Assembly (NCBI GenBank): GCA_022870705.1
Contig: CP072107.1
Location: 248,001 to 312,000 of the forward strand
Length of the DNA: 64,000 nucleotides
From: Oscillospiraceae bacterium CM
GTDB lineage: Bacteria > Bacillota > Clostridia > Oscillospirales > Oscillospiraceae
Direction of reading: 5' to 3'
Position 1 is the stretch's first letter. Each line of letters opens with the position of its first letter. The notes below the pieces were generated by a model. It ran no database searches, was not told the origin of the DNA, and saw only the letters and a program-made list of their open reading frames with translations. Positions 1-7,630 of this stretch are shown here, in pieces. A program made the translations under genes and the position numbers.

Positions 1-1
1 A

Positions 2-508
2 CTCGTTGTCATGGGTAACTGTATGCGGTCCGGATATTCTTTTCAACAGGCTATGGAAAGTATAGCGAAAGATATGCAGCCTCCCATTTCAATTGAATTT
101 TCCAATACGATTCGTGAAATCCGCTACGGCGTTAAGATGGAAGACGCGCTGATCAACATGGTGGAGAGAACTCAAAATCCGGATCTGTCCCTTCTGGTTT
201 CCGCCGTCATAACGACAAGCCGGGTCGGCGCGAACCTCACCGATATACTGGACAACATTTCCGCAACGATTAAAGACAGAATCAAGATAAAAGATGAGGT
301 CCGCGTGCTGACGGCGCAGGGCAGAATGTCCGGCCTGATTATAGGTTTGCTGCCGGTTTTTATTACACTGATGCTGATGCTGATGAATCCGGGTTATATT
401 ATGGCTTTTTTCAACAGCGTTCTAGGTCAGGTCATGATTGGTGTTGGAATATTTCTTGAAATAATCGGATTTTTATCAATAAAAAAAATCGTCGATATCA
501 AGTATTAA
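2..508 (+). CDS. tadB: Type II secretion F-domain pilus protein, TadB-like, partial
   Basis: This is the C-terminal part of an inner-membrane platform protein of a Tad/Flp-type pilus system. The frame is open to the left edge, so the N-terminus is missing. Residues near the start (a GYSFQQAM stretch) match the cytoplasmic helical T2SSF domain, and the end carries two hydrophobic segments, as in TadB/TadC. The next gene is a second T2SSF protein and a TadE/G-like gene lies downstream, which supports a Tad operon. The choice of TadB over TadC rests on gene order only. Confidence 0.8.
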   Translation, partial: LVVMGNCMRSGYSFQQAMESIAKDMQPPISIEFSNTIREIRYGVKMEDALINMVERTQNPDLSLLVSAVITTSRVGANLTDILDNISATIKDRIKIKDEVRVLTAQGRMSGLIIGLLPVFITLMLMLMNPGYIMAFFNSVLGQVMIGVGIFLEIIGFLSIKKIVDIKY

Positions 509-540
509 AACAACTTAGTCAGCAGAAAGGAATGATTGTT

Positions 541-1473
541 TTGAATATCCTGTTTGCTGTAGCAGTGGGAATCGTGATTTACTTATTGATCATTATCCTG
601 TTTTCCCGATCCGGAGAGCAGCGCGACATACTCCGGCGCAGAATAGACATGATCGATTGCAAGACAAACGCGAAATTTACTCCAGATGAAGAAATGGGTA
701 AACCGTTTTCGGAGAGATTCCTCAAGCCAATAATCCGTTCTCTTGCCAAAAAGATCGGCAGTGATACGTCTGCGGATGCGAAAAAAAACCGCCAGGCAAA
801 TCTCCAAAAGAAAATGCTGTACCAGGCAGGCTTCACGTTTACACCGGCAGAATTCGGAATAATTAAATTATTAGTCATCAGCGGGACCGCCATTCTTCTA
901 GCTTTAATCATACTTGCGTTAAGCAGATCGCCGAAAAACGCACTGCTGGGAGCCGCTGCGGGACTTTTTATCGGTTATACCGGCATGCGGTTTTTCCTGA
1001 CCAGTTCAATAAAAAAAAGAAAAAGTCTGATGGAGCGGCAGCTCCCAGACGTGTTGGATCTCTTAAGCGTCAGCGTTGAAGCCGGTCTCGGCTTTGAACA
1101 GGCCATAAGCCACATTATAAGCAATATGGAAGGGCCGCTCATTGACGAATTCACCGTTACCTCCAGAGAGATGAGTATGGGAAGGCCGCGGCGGGATGCT
1201 TTGATGCTTCTTGGCGAACGGTGCGAAATAGAGGAGATCAAAAGCTTTGCAGGGGCGCTTGCTCAGGCTTCGCAGCTTGGAATATCGATTAAAAATGTCC
1301 TCAGATCCCAAGCTTCGGCAATGCGGCAGGCGAGAAGAGCAAGGGTCCAGGAAAAAGCCATGAAGGTATCTGTTAAAATGCTGTTCCCGATGGTCGCGTT
1401 TATTTTCCCCGTGATTTTTATTATGCTGCTGGGTCCGGCAATCGTTAATGTTCTCAAGATTTTCGCAGGCTGA
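541..1473 (+). CDS. tadC: Type II secretion F-domain pilus protein, TadC-like
   Basis: This is the second platform protein of the Tad pilus, expected to pair with the TadB-like protein in the inner membrane. It has an N-terminal membrane helix, a charged linker, two hydrophobic segments near residues 105-155, a T2SSF core (around LPDVLDLLSVSVEAGLGFEQ, the hallmark of the family) and a C-terminal membrane helix. The AGAAAGG ribosome site abuts an ATG at 532, so the TTG at 541 has better spacing and is preferred. It starts about 30 bp after the TadB-like stop and is surely in the same operon. Confidence 0.82.
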   Translation: MNILFAVAVGIVIYLLIIILFSRSGEQRDILRRRIDMIDCKTNAKFTPDEEMGKPFSERFLKPIIRSLAKKIGSDTSADAKKNRQANLQKKMLYQAGFTFTPAEFGIIKLLVISGTAILLALIILALSRSPKNALLGAAAGLFIGYTGMRFFLTSSIKKRKSLMERQLPDVLDLLSVSVEAGLGFEQAISHIISNMEGPLIDEFTVTSREMSMGRPRRDALMLLGERCEIEEIKSFAGALAQASQLGISIKNVLRSQASAMRQARRARVQEKAMKVSVKMLFPMVAFIFPVIFIMLLGPAIVNVLKIFAG

Positions 1474-1501
1474 GAACGCCCCGACTAAAACGGAGAAAAC
1501 T

Positions 1502-1828
1502 ATGAAAGTTATTTGTGGAGATACTGTTCTGGCCGATAAGATCATTCTGGCGGACAGCTTTTTTAAAAGATTTAAGGGCCTTATGGGAAAAAAGTCACTT
1601 GAAGACGGCGAAGGGCTTTTATTAAACACCGCATCAATTCATTGCTTTTTCATGAAGCTAACGATTGACACCGTCTACATATCCAAAAACTTAACCGTGC
1701 TTGGCAAAGAGACATTAAGCCCCTGGCGGGTCGGCAAATGGTTCGGCGATGTTAAATACATCCTAGAGCTGAAAAAAGGCGCGGCAGCGACCGTTTCCGT
1801 CGGCGATCGCATGATATTGGAACTTTAA
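1502..1828 (+). CDS. DUF192 family protein
   Basis: A protein of 108 residues of the DUF192 family, a small beta-barrel fold of unknown biochemical role that is often found near Tad genes. Visible family features are RFKGLMGKKSL, the CFFMK stretch (family pattern near M-x-F-x-M-r) and the closing SVGDRMIL. An upstream in-frame start exists at 1448 inside the previous gene, but the ATG at 1502 leaves a normal intergenic gap and aligns with the family start. It is co-directional with and close to its neighbours. Confidence 0.75.
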   Translation: MKVICGDTVLADKIILADSFFKRFKGLMGKKSLEDGEGLLLNTASIHCFFMKLTIDTVYISKNLTVLGKETLSPWRVGKWFGDVKYILELKKGAAATVSVGDRMILEL

Positions 1829-1849
1829 CCGGAAAAAGGAGTGAATAGT

Positions 1850-2938
1850 ATGGCGGTTAACTCAAAAGAAAATTTACTCGGGATGCTCAGGCAGCGCACC
1901 GAGGAGGAAGAGCTTAAGCAATATCTGAAAACAACAGTCGGTGGATATACAAAAAGTTCGGTCATGGAATACCTATCCGAACTCCGTCAGCGCCAGCAAT
2001 CTTCAAGTGAAACGTTCAACCAGAATTTGCAAACCCTATTAGAAGAAAAAGAGAACCTGAAGACAGAAAACGAAAAGCTGTTAATGCAAATAGCACAGGC
2101 CAAAGCTGATTTTTTGCGTCTTGCAGAAGCCAAAAAGCAGCAGGAAAAGCTAAAAGCGGAGACGGTAAATGACAACATTGTATATCTGAAAAGTAGCGTC
2201 CCGGCATCAGAAACGTCAAATATGAATCCACAGAACGCAATCAACGCGCTTGAAAATGAGCCAGAGACTCAGAAATACGAAATTTCCGAGAAGGAAATTA
2301 ATCTTGAAAATGAGATAGAAGCGCTTAAAAACGAAATTTCCGACAAAGAATCCGAACTTGAAAATTCTAGGCAGGAAATCATAAAGCAGCATGAGCTTCT
2401 CGCATTTGAAAGGCTTGAAGCAGAGAAGCAGCGGGAACGCATATCGGAGCTCTCTGCTGTCTCACAGGCGCTTGGGGAAGAACTTAGATGTTTGAAGGAA
2501 AAGTTTTCGGAGGATACGCTTGAAAAACTCAATAAGCAGATTTCCGACTTAACAGCCAGTGTTGAGCAGCAGGACGAAATGATCTTACACTTGAAAAACC
2601 AGACGGCTGACAAAGACAATAAAATAAACACCCTTTTAGATGAAAATGTCACGATGATGAAAAGCTTGGAGCTCATGTCAAATTCTCTCGATATTATGTC
2701 GATACAAAACGAAAAACTCCTGACCGCCAATAATGCTTTGGCGCAGGCATTTGAAGATGAAAGCAAAAAGGTTGTCAAGCTTATTAACGACATATCGGAG
2801 GAAACCGTTGAAAAGCTTATTTTGGAACGGAAGCTGGAGGAGACCATCAGTCATTTATCCTTGGCGGAAAACAGCACGTGTCAAGCTGAAAAGAATGAAA
2901 GGCCAAAAGACGCAGGCTCTCAATCATCCATTGCTTAG
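1850..2938 (+). CDS. Coiled-coil protein with DivIVA-like N-terminal motif
   Basis: A protein of about 362 residues, rich in Glu, Lys, Leu and Gln, and predicted by eye to be mostly coiled coil after residue 50. The N-terminal GGYTKSSVMEYLSEL resembles the membrane-curvature-binding start of DivIVA-type proteins, which is an inference. The last 90 residues are clearly related to the end of the next gene product (shared IQNEKLLT, EKLIL and a PKDA tail). The ATG at 1850 sits 8 nt after an AAAGGAG site, while the GTG at 1841 overlaps that site. It may be a scaffold or polarity factor for the pilus. No catalytic motifs were seen. Confidence 0.6.
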   Translation: MAVNSKENLLGMLRQRTEEEELKQYLKTTVGGYTKSSVMEYLSELRQRQQSSSETFNQNLQTLLEEKENLKTENEKLLMQIAQAKADFLRLAEAKKQQEKLKAETVNDNIVYLKSSVPASETSNMNPQNAINALENEPETQKYEISEKEINLENEIEALKNEISDKESELENSRQEIIKQHELLAFERLEAEKQRERISELSAVSQALGEELRCLKEKFSEDTLEKLNKQISDLTASVEQQDEMILHLKNQTADKDNKINTLLDENVTMMKSLELMSNSLDIMSIQNEKLLTANNALAQAFEDESKKVVKLINDISEETVEKLILERKLEETISHLSLAENSTCQAEKNERPKDAGSQSSIA

Positions 2939-2962
2939 ATCAATTATGGGAGGTGTACTGAT

Positions 2963-3439
2963 ATGAAACAGTTAACTGAAAACAAATCAAGTTCAGCCGC
3001 TGCACTGATAACAATTACGGCCGTCGCGTTGATCGGCTTTTCCGTTGTCGCGATTGGCAACGGCAGCCTGGAGAGCTATCTGCATAAGAGAAAGTTGAGA
3101 AATAAGGATAGGATTGCCGCCATTGACAGCCAAATTGAAGCGATATTAGCAGAAAACGAATCCCTGAGACAAAACATGGGCCTCATGTCAGAGTCTTTGG
3201 ACAAAATGCTTATTCAAAATGAAAAGCTCCTGACCTCGAATAAAAATATGGCGCTGGCACTTAAAGAAGAGCACGAGCGGGTTCTAGAGCTTATGAACGT
3301 CATAACGACAGAAAATGAAGAAAAGCTGATATTAACGAGAAGGCTTGAAGAGGCCAACAACAAATTAACGGAATATGCCGCCATACTATCCGAAAAAACA
3401 GAAATGCCCAAAGATGCAAGCGCCAAGGAGATTGCTTGA
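2963..3439 (+). CDS. Membrane-anchored coiled-coil protein, paralogue of the preceding gene
   Basis: A protein of 158 residues with one N-terminal membrane helix (about residues 11-30) followed by a coiled coil. The membrane segment (VALIGFSVVAIGNG) resembles that of the TadE/G-like protein downstream (VLIGFSAIVIDYGN). The coiled-coil tail resembles the end of the preceding product (LMSxSLD, IQNEKLLT, EKLIL, MPKDA). The gene therefore looks like a fusion of a pilin-like anchor with a copy of the neighbour's tail. The ATG follows a GGGAGG site at good spacing. The function is unknown; a role in localising the pilus machine is possible. Confidence 0.6.
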   Translation: MKQLTENKSSSAAALITITAVALIGFSVVAIGNGSLESYLHKRKLRNKDRIAAIDSQIEAILAENESLRQNMGLMSESLDKMLIQNEKLLTSNKNMALALKEEHERVLELMNVITTENEEKLILTRRLEEANNKLTEYAAILSEKTEMPKDASAKEIA

Positions 3440-3453
3440 AATAACAGCTGGAT

Positions 3454-4548
3454 GTGTTTAAAGTGTTACGATCAATCAAGAATGAATCCGGCGCCGTTGC
3501 TATAGTCGTCGCGCTTGTTATGGTCGTTTTGATCGGCTTTTCCGCGATTGTTATAGACTACGGCAATATCGCCGTCCATAAAAGAGCGCTGCAGAACGCT
3601 GTTGATGCCGCCTGCCTGGCCGCTGCGCAGGAGCTGCCTAATAACACGTCCGCGGCTGAAGATGCCGCCGTAAAATATCTGACTGCAAATGCCCCTAGCG
3701 CCATATTAAAATCCGTTGTTTTTACAAATAGTAATAAAAAGATAACGGTTACGGCGACAATCGACGTCGAATATGAGATGGCGAGGGCTTTTGTGAGTGA
3801 TGCCAGTACGACGGTAACAGCAGCAGCTTCTGCTGTTAAAACGAATGTATTCGGTCCTTTCGATTACGCCCTGTTCTCAGGCAGCGATATCGATCTACTC
3901 CAGTTTACAGGTCAAAACTATGTTTTTGGAGACGTTCATTCCAATAACAGCGTGAAAAACAGTGCCACCGTTGACGGCACGGTCACAGCAGCCGGAATTA
4001 TTGACGGAAAGATTAACGCCACAGACAAGGTGCCTGGATATAATGTTCTCGCAATGCCGGACTTTTCAAAGGTTATGGATCTGACGGCGGAGGTGAGCCA
4101 GTCCACCTTATTGTCCTATGGGGCTACCTTTAAAAACGGAACGTATACGATGTCGCCTGACCAGTATAACGCGATTATAGCGGCTTTTTCCGGTAAAACG
4201 ATCTACATTAACGGCAATGTAACGATTGATGGTTCAGGCGTATGCGCAACCGGCTGTCTGATCGTATCTGGCGATATTACATTCAACGGCAGCGGCGTCA
4301 ATATGGGTGCCGGCGATAAAATGTGCATGGCTTCGCTGAACGGCGACATCAATTTTGACGGCGGCGGCGGTGAGTTCAACGGAATTCTCTATGCGCCAAT
4401 AGGAGAAATTAATTTTAACGGTCAAATAAATAGCATTAACGGCAGCGTGATCGGTAACGTCATAAGGGGCAACGGCGGTCTGTATATACACTATGATCCG
4501 GATGCCAAAAACAGCGTCCCGGATACAAAAATCATGCTTGTGGAATAG
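3454..4548 (+). CDS. TadE/TadG-like pilus-associated protein
   Basis: A protein of 364 residues whose N-terminus has the TadE/TadG signature: a short basic start, ESGAVAIVVALVMVVLIGFS as the membrane helix, then an Asp-Tyr-Gly and AVDAACLAAAQ helix. This family is a pseudopilin-like part of Tad pili. The C-terminal 200 residues are Gly/Asn-rich with repeated short strands (NGNV, NGSG, DGGGG, NGQI), suggesting an exposed beta-solenoid. A GTG start at 3454 is used because no good ATG is in frame; the ribosome site is weak. It is the last gene of the pilus operon and is followed by a terminator. Confidence 0.72.
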   Translation: MFKVLRSIKNESGAVAIVVALVMVVLIGFSAIVIDYGNIAVHKRALQNAVDAACLAAAQELPNNTSAAEDAAVKYLTANAPSAILKSVVFTNSNKKITVTATIDVEYEMARAFVSDASTTVTAAASAVKTNVFGPFDYALFSGSDIDLLQFTGQNYVFGDVHSNNSVKNSATVDGTVTAAGIIDGKINATDKVPGYNVLAMPDFSKVMDLTAEVSQSTLLSYGATFKNGTYTMSPDQYNAIIAAFSGKTIYINGNVTIDGSGVCATGCLIVSGDITFNGSGVNMGAGDKMCMASLNGDINFDGGGGEFNGILYAPIGEINFNGQINSINGSVIGNVIRGNGGLYIHYDPDAKNSVPDTKIMLVE

Positions 4549-4605
4549 TTAAAGATTCTCTTCAAAGCGCTTTTATTATGGCGACCTGCTTTTTTGAACA
4601 AAGAA

Positions 4606-4651
4606 AGAGCCGTTGTGTCTGCTTTCGCAGTCACTTCGGCTCTGTTTTCTT
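4606..4651 (+). terminator. Intrinsic terminator of the Tad gene cluster
   Basis: Inverted repeat AGAGCCG ... CGGCTCT with an inner GTGTCTGC/GCAGTCAC stem and a TTTC loop, followed by GTTTTCTT on the plus strand. It lies 58 bp after the TadE/G-like stop codon. Confidence 0.75.
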
Positions 4652-4688
4652 GGCTGTTTGACTATTGCCGCTTAGATGAGTTATAACA

Positions 4689-5165
4689 TTATGCCATGGG
4701 CATTCCGCTGCCAAGCAGAGCAGGGTTGAGCATGCCAAAGATCATCGCGATATGCGCCACCACTAAAAAGATCCCGACGAACGTTGCGTGAAGCTTCAAT
4801 CGGGAGACTTCGTCCCTTTTCTTCCCGATGATGCCGGTGTCCAGGAGGAACATCCCGACAAACGGAATGACGCCGGCGAGATAGAAACCAACGGCGATCA
4901 CGTCAAAGGGGCCCCGCCATCCGCCGGTGGCTGTCAAGGGAATGACGGCATTGATAAGCAGGTAAATGAATATTCCCGTAAAATACAGGCCCGCAAAAAT
5001 GCCGGTGACCTTACTGATCCGTTTCGCAGTACCCGCGAGGTTTCTCGTGAACAAAATAACAAGTTCCGAAATAGCCAGTGTTTCCGCACAGATCACGGGG
5101 ATTGCCATAAAGATGAGCAGATGCCAGGGTTGGCTTGTTGCCAGGAGTTCCATGTAATGTGTCAT
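4689..5165 (-). CDS. Small membrane protein of the copper cluster (DUF6803-like)
   Basis: A protein of 158 residues with four to five hydrophobic segments. It starts MTHYMELL and continues LLIFMAIPVICAETLAI. I recall this pattern from the DUF6803 family of clostridial membrane proteins, but that name comes from memory and is not verified. It sits downstream of the histidine kinase and has its own promoter with the GAAGAT repeat shared by the cluster, so it is likely controlled by the adjacent response regulator. A role in metal or redox homeostasis is inferred from context only. Confidence 0.6.
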   Translation of the reverse strand: MTHYMELLATSQPWHLLIFMAIPVICAETLAISELVILFTRNLAGTAKRISKVTGIFAGLYFTGIFIYLLINAVIPLTATGGWRGPFDVIAVGFYLAGVIPFVGMFLLDTGIIGKKRDEVSRLKLHATFVGIFLVVAHIAMIFGMLNPALLGSGMPMA

Positions 5166-5196
5166 ACTATCTTCCTTTCAATGATATTGCACCATG

Positions 5197-5231
5197 ATCA
5201 TATCGTGAGGTCGTGAAGATATTATGAAGAT
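5197..5231 (-). promoter_or_regulatory. Response-regulator operator and -10 box upstream of the small membrane protein
   Basis: GAAGAT at 5215-5220 and again at 5226-5231 (11-bp period, plus-strand reading). On the minus strand a TATGAT -10 box lies at 5202-5197, 13 nt from the near edge of the repeats. The same layout occurs at 7562-7607 and 12121-12155. Confidence 0.6.
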
Positions 5232-5243
5232 TTGATCTTATTC

Positions 5244-6635
5244 TTACTTTTTAGGTAGGAATACCGTCAATTTTGTTCCTTTGCCCACGTCGCTTGAGAC
5301 GCTGATCCGGCCGTTATGAGCATCGATGATGGCCTTCGAGATCGTCAGCCCCAAACCAAGCCCCCCTGTCAGGCGCGTACGCGATTTGTCTGCTCTATAG
5401 AACCGCTCGAATATAAAAGGAATATCTTCAGCAGGGATACCGACACCGGTATCGCTGACGGAAAGCTTAATATACTTTCCTGAATCCTCTAGCTGCACGT
5501 CCACAGCGCCCCCATCGAGCGTATACTTGAGGGCGTTTGATATTAAATTAATCACAACCTGACTGAGCTTATCCTTGTCGGCGCAAATGCTGACCGTGTC
5601 ACCAGAAAAGGAGAGGCTTATATTATTCTTGCGATATTCCGGCTCAAAGTTTGCAACGATTTGGGCGATTAGTTTGGTAAGGTCAAATTCAGAATAATTC
5701 AGTACGCTGTTTTCCGCCTCAAGACGTTCGAGCTTCTCCAGGTCACCGACAAGCCTATTGATCCTGAGGATTTCCTCATGGCAGCTCATAAGCCGCTTTT
5801 GATCCGGCTGCCAAACGCCGTCTATCATGGCTTCAAGTGAGCTTTGAAGCGTGGCAAGAGGCGTACGCAATTCATGTGCAACGTCAGCCGACATTTGCTT
5901 TCTGAGGCCTTGCTGTTTTTCGAGGGAGTCAGCAAGATTATTAACGGTTTCAGTGAGTTGGACGATCTCCCGCGTTCCGTGCTTTTCCTCAATCCGCTCG
6001 CTGTAATTGCCTTTTGCAATTTCCCTTGCGGTGCTGACGGCTTTCGATAACGGCCTGCTGATGCGACGGGCCATATAGGTTGCAAGCGCCAAGGCTGTGA
6101 CAAGGGCGAAGACCGCAGCTATGATCAGGATTCTGTTAATGTTCTGCAGAAAATATATATCATTGTCAGTAAAATAATATGGGCCAAAATAACCCGCCGT
6201 CATGCTCCCGACAACCTGCGAGCCAACAACGACCTGGTAGTCGTTCTGAACATAGCCGCCCTTGAAATTAGCGTTGTACCTCTGCATATTGGCGGCGATG
6301 TCCTGCAGCATCTGGACGCACATGCCGCTGTTATGGACCGTCGCGTCCCAAATCATGTTCCCATTGCCATCCCTGACTTTCAGGATGATGCCCTGCTCAA
6401 GAGCCTCCATGCCGACATTCTGGATCGTAGTGATATCCCAGGTATTATTTGAAGTCTGATACTGATTTTCCAGCAGGTTCACAAGACTCTGGTTTTTTTG
6501 CTGCTGCTGGCTGATTACGTAGTTCTTAAACTGATTTTGAAAAAGGTAATTGATCATGACACTTATGACCGCGACAAGCAGCAGTGCCATGATGGCGTAT
6601 GAAAGAGACAGTTGTGTACGAAGGCTTCGCTTCAT
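5244..6635 (-). CDS. Two-component sensor histidine kinase
   Basis: A membrane kinase that phosphorylates the response regulator encoded just upstream. Order of parts: membrane helix near residues 10-30, an extracytoplasmic sensor of about 130 residues, a second membrane helix, a HAMP domain, a HisKA box with the phospho-acceptor His in SADVAHELRTPL, then an HATPase_c domain with the N box (NLISNALKY), DTGVGIP and GLGLGLTISKAI. The ATG at 6635 begins 1 nt after the regulator stop and has a GGGAG site 9 nt upstream, so translation is coupled. Copper or silver sensing is inferred from the flanking exporter genes. Confidence 0.92.
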   Translation of the reverse strand: MKRSLRTQLSLSYAIMALLLVAVISVMINYLFQNQFKNYVISQQQQKNQSLVNLLENQYQTSNNTWDITTIQNVGMEALEQGIILKVRDGNGNMIWDATVHNSGMCVQMLQDIAANMQRYNANFKGGYVQNDYQVVVGSQVVGSMTAGYFGPYYFTDNDIYFLQNINRILIIAAVFALVTALALATYMARRISRPLSKAVSTAREIAKGNYSERIEEKHGTREIVQLTETVNNLADSLEKQQGLRKQMSADVAHELRTPLATLQSSLEAMIDGVWQPDQKRLMSCHEEILRINRLVGDLEKLERLEAENSVLNYSEFDLTKLIAQIVANFEPEYRKNNISLSFSGDTVSICADKDKLSQVVINLISNALKYTLDGGAVDVQLEDSGKYIKLSVSDTGVGIPAEDIPFIFERFYRADKSRTRLTGGLGLGLTISKAIIDAHNGRISVSSDVGKGTKLTVFLPKK

Positions 6636-6636
6636 C

Positions 6637-7329
6637 TTAGCAGCTCCCGAATCGGTAGCCGACACCGTGAACGGTGAGGACATATTTAGGATTTTTTGTA
6701 TCCGTCTCAATTTTTTGGCGGATGTTTTTTATATGTGTATCGATAATTCGGTCAAACCCTTCGAAATCCTCGCCACTCACGAGGTAAATAAGCTCATCGC
6801 GCCTATAAACCTTGTTTGGATGACGAGACATCGCACATAAAATTTTGAACTCATTTGGCGTCAGACTGACAGGTTTACCGGCCTTCATCACTTCATACTT
6901 TTGCAGATTTATGAGCAGATCGTTATTATTAAACGACAGGATATCCGACGTTTCCTTGGACGTTCTCCTCAGCACCGCTTCAACCCGTGCGACCAGCTGC
7001 CGGGGACTAAACGGCTTCGTCACATAGTCGTCTGCCCCAAGATTCAGCCCATGAAGAACATTCTCTTCATTGACCTTTGCCGTCAGCATGATGATAGGGA
7101 TGTCAGAATTCTCGCGCATCTTCCTGCATACCTCCTCTCCGGAGATATCCGGGAGCATTAAATCCAGAATGACGAGTGCCGGCGGTTGAAGTTTGAATTT
7201 TTTTAAAGCGTCGTCACCCGAAAACGCTTCTATCACATCGTAACCGCTTTTTTCGAGATAAGATTTCACCACTTCAACTATTTTGATCTCATCGTCGACG
7301 ACAAGGATTCTTTTTGTGCTTTGCTTCAA
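6637..7329 (-). CDS. OmpR/PhoB-family response regulator
   Basis: A DNA-binding regulator with an N-terminal receiver domain (acidic VVDDE, phospho-acceptor Asp in LVILDLMLP, Lys in VTKPF) and a C-terminal winged helix (SLTPNEFKIL, YRRDELIYLVSG, IDTHIKNIRQKI, GVGYRFG). The longer frame offers upstream ATGs, but a GAGGGG site lies 7 nt before the TTG at 7329, which begins right before the first receiver strand; that start is preferred. Direct repeats typical of OmpR-type operators precede three transcription units of this cluster, including its own. Confidence 0.92.
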   Translation of the reverse strand: MKQSTKRILVVDDEIKIVEVVKSYLEKSGYDVIEAFSGDDALKKFKLQPPALVILDLMLPDISGEEVCRKMRENSDIPIIMLTAKVNEENVLHGLNLGADDYVTKPFSPRQLVARVEAVLRRTSKETSDILSFNNNDLLINLQKYEVMKAGKPVSLTPNEFKILCAMSRHPNKVYRRDELIYLVSGEDFEGFDRIIDTHIKNIRQKIETDTKNPKYVLTVHGVGYRFGSC

Positions 7330-7441
7330 GGCTGTCACCCCTCGCTGTTTTCCTTCGTCCATTATGCCATCCATGCGCAGTTCTGTCAAAAGCAAGAAAG
7401 TCCGTGTCCGGACTCTCTTGCTGCGGTGTATTTGTATAATG

Positions 7442-7534
7442 TTAATGCCCCAGCATCATCAAAATGCAACCGGCAAGATTTTGCCCATGGACGCCGCATT
7501 CATGAATACAGCTTGAAATAAGTTGGCCGAGCAC
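7442..7534 (-). CDS. 30-residue Cys/His-containing peptide upstream of the response regulator
   Basis: A short frame beginning with GTG behind a near-perfect AGGAGGTGAT ribosome site. It encodes 30 residues with the core SSCIHECGVHG and a hydrophobic Met-rich end (CILMMLGH), then TAA. Three Cys, three His and two Met residues in 30 positions would suit Cu(I) binding. It is the first reading frame after the regulator promoter at 7562-7607 and lies about 110 bp before the regulator start. It could be a leader peptide, a copper-binding peptide or a chance frame; the ribosome site argues for real translation. Confidence 0.5.
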   Translation of the reverse strand: MLGQLISSCIHECGVHGQNLAGCILMMLGH

Positions 7535-7561
7535 GAAATCACCTCCTGCTTTATTGATTTT

Positions 7562-7607
7562 ATCGTATCATGAAACCGTGAAGATTATATGAAGATTATT
7601 TGAATAT
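7562..7607 (-). promoter_or_regulatory. Response-regulator operator and -10 box of the two-component operon
   Basis: Plus-strand reading: GAAGAT at 7580 and 7591 and a degenerate GAATAT at 7602, each 11 bp apart. On the minus strand a TACGAT -10 box lies at 7567-7562, 13 nt from the repeats. It directs transcription of the peptide, regulator and kinase, which suggests autoregulation. Confidence 0.6.
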
Positions 7608-7630
7608 TATAAAACCCATCATGGAGGCAA

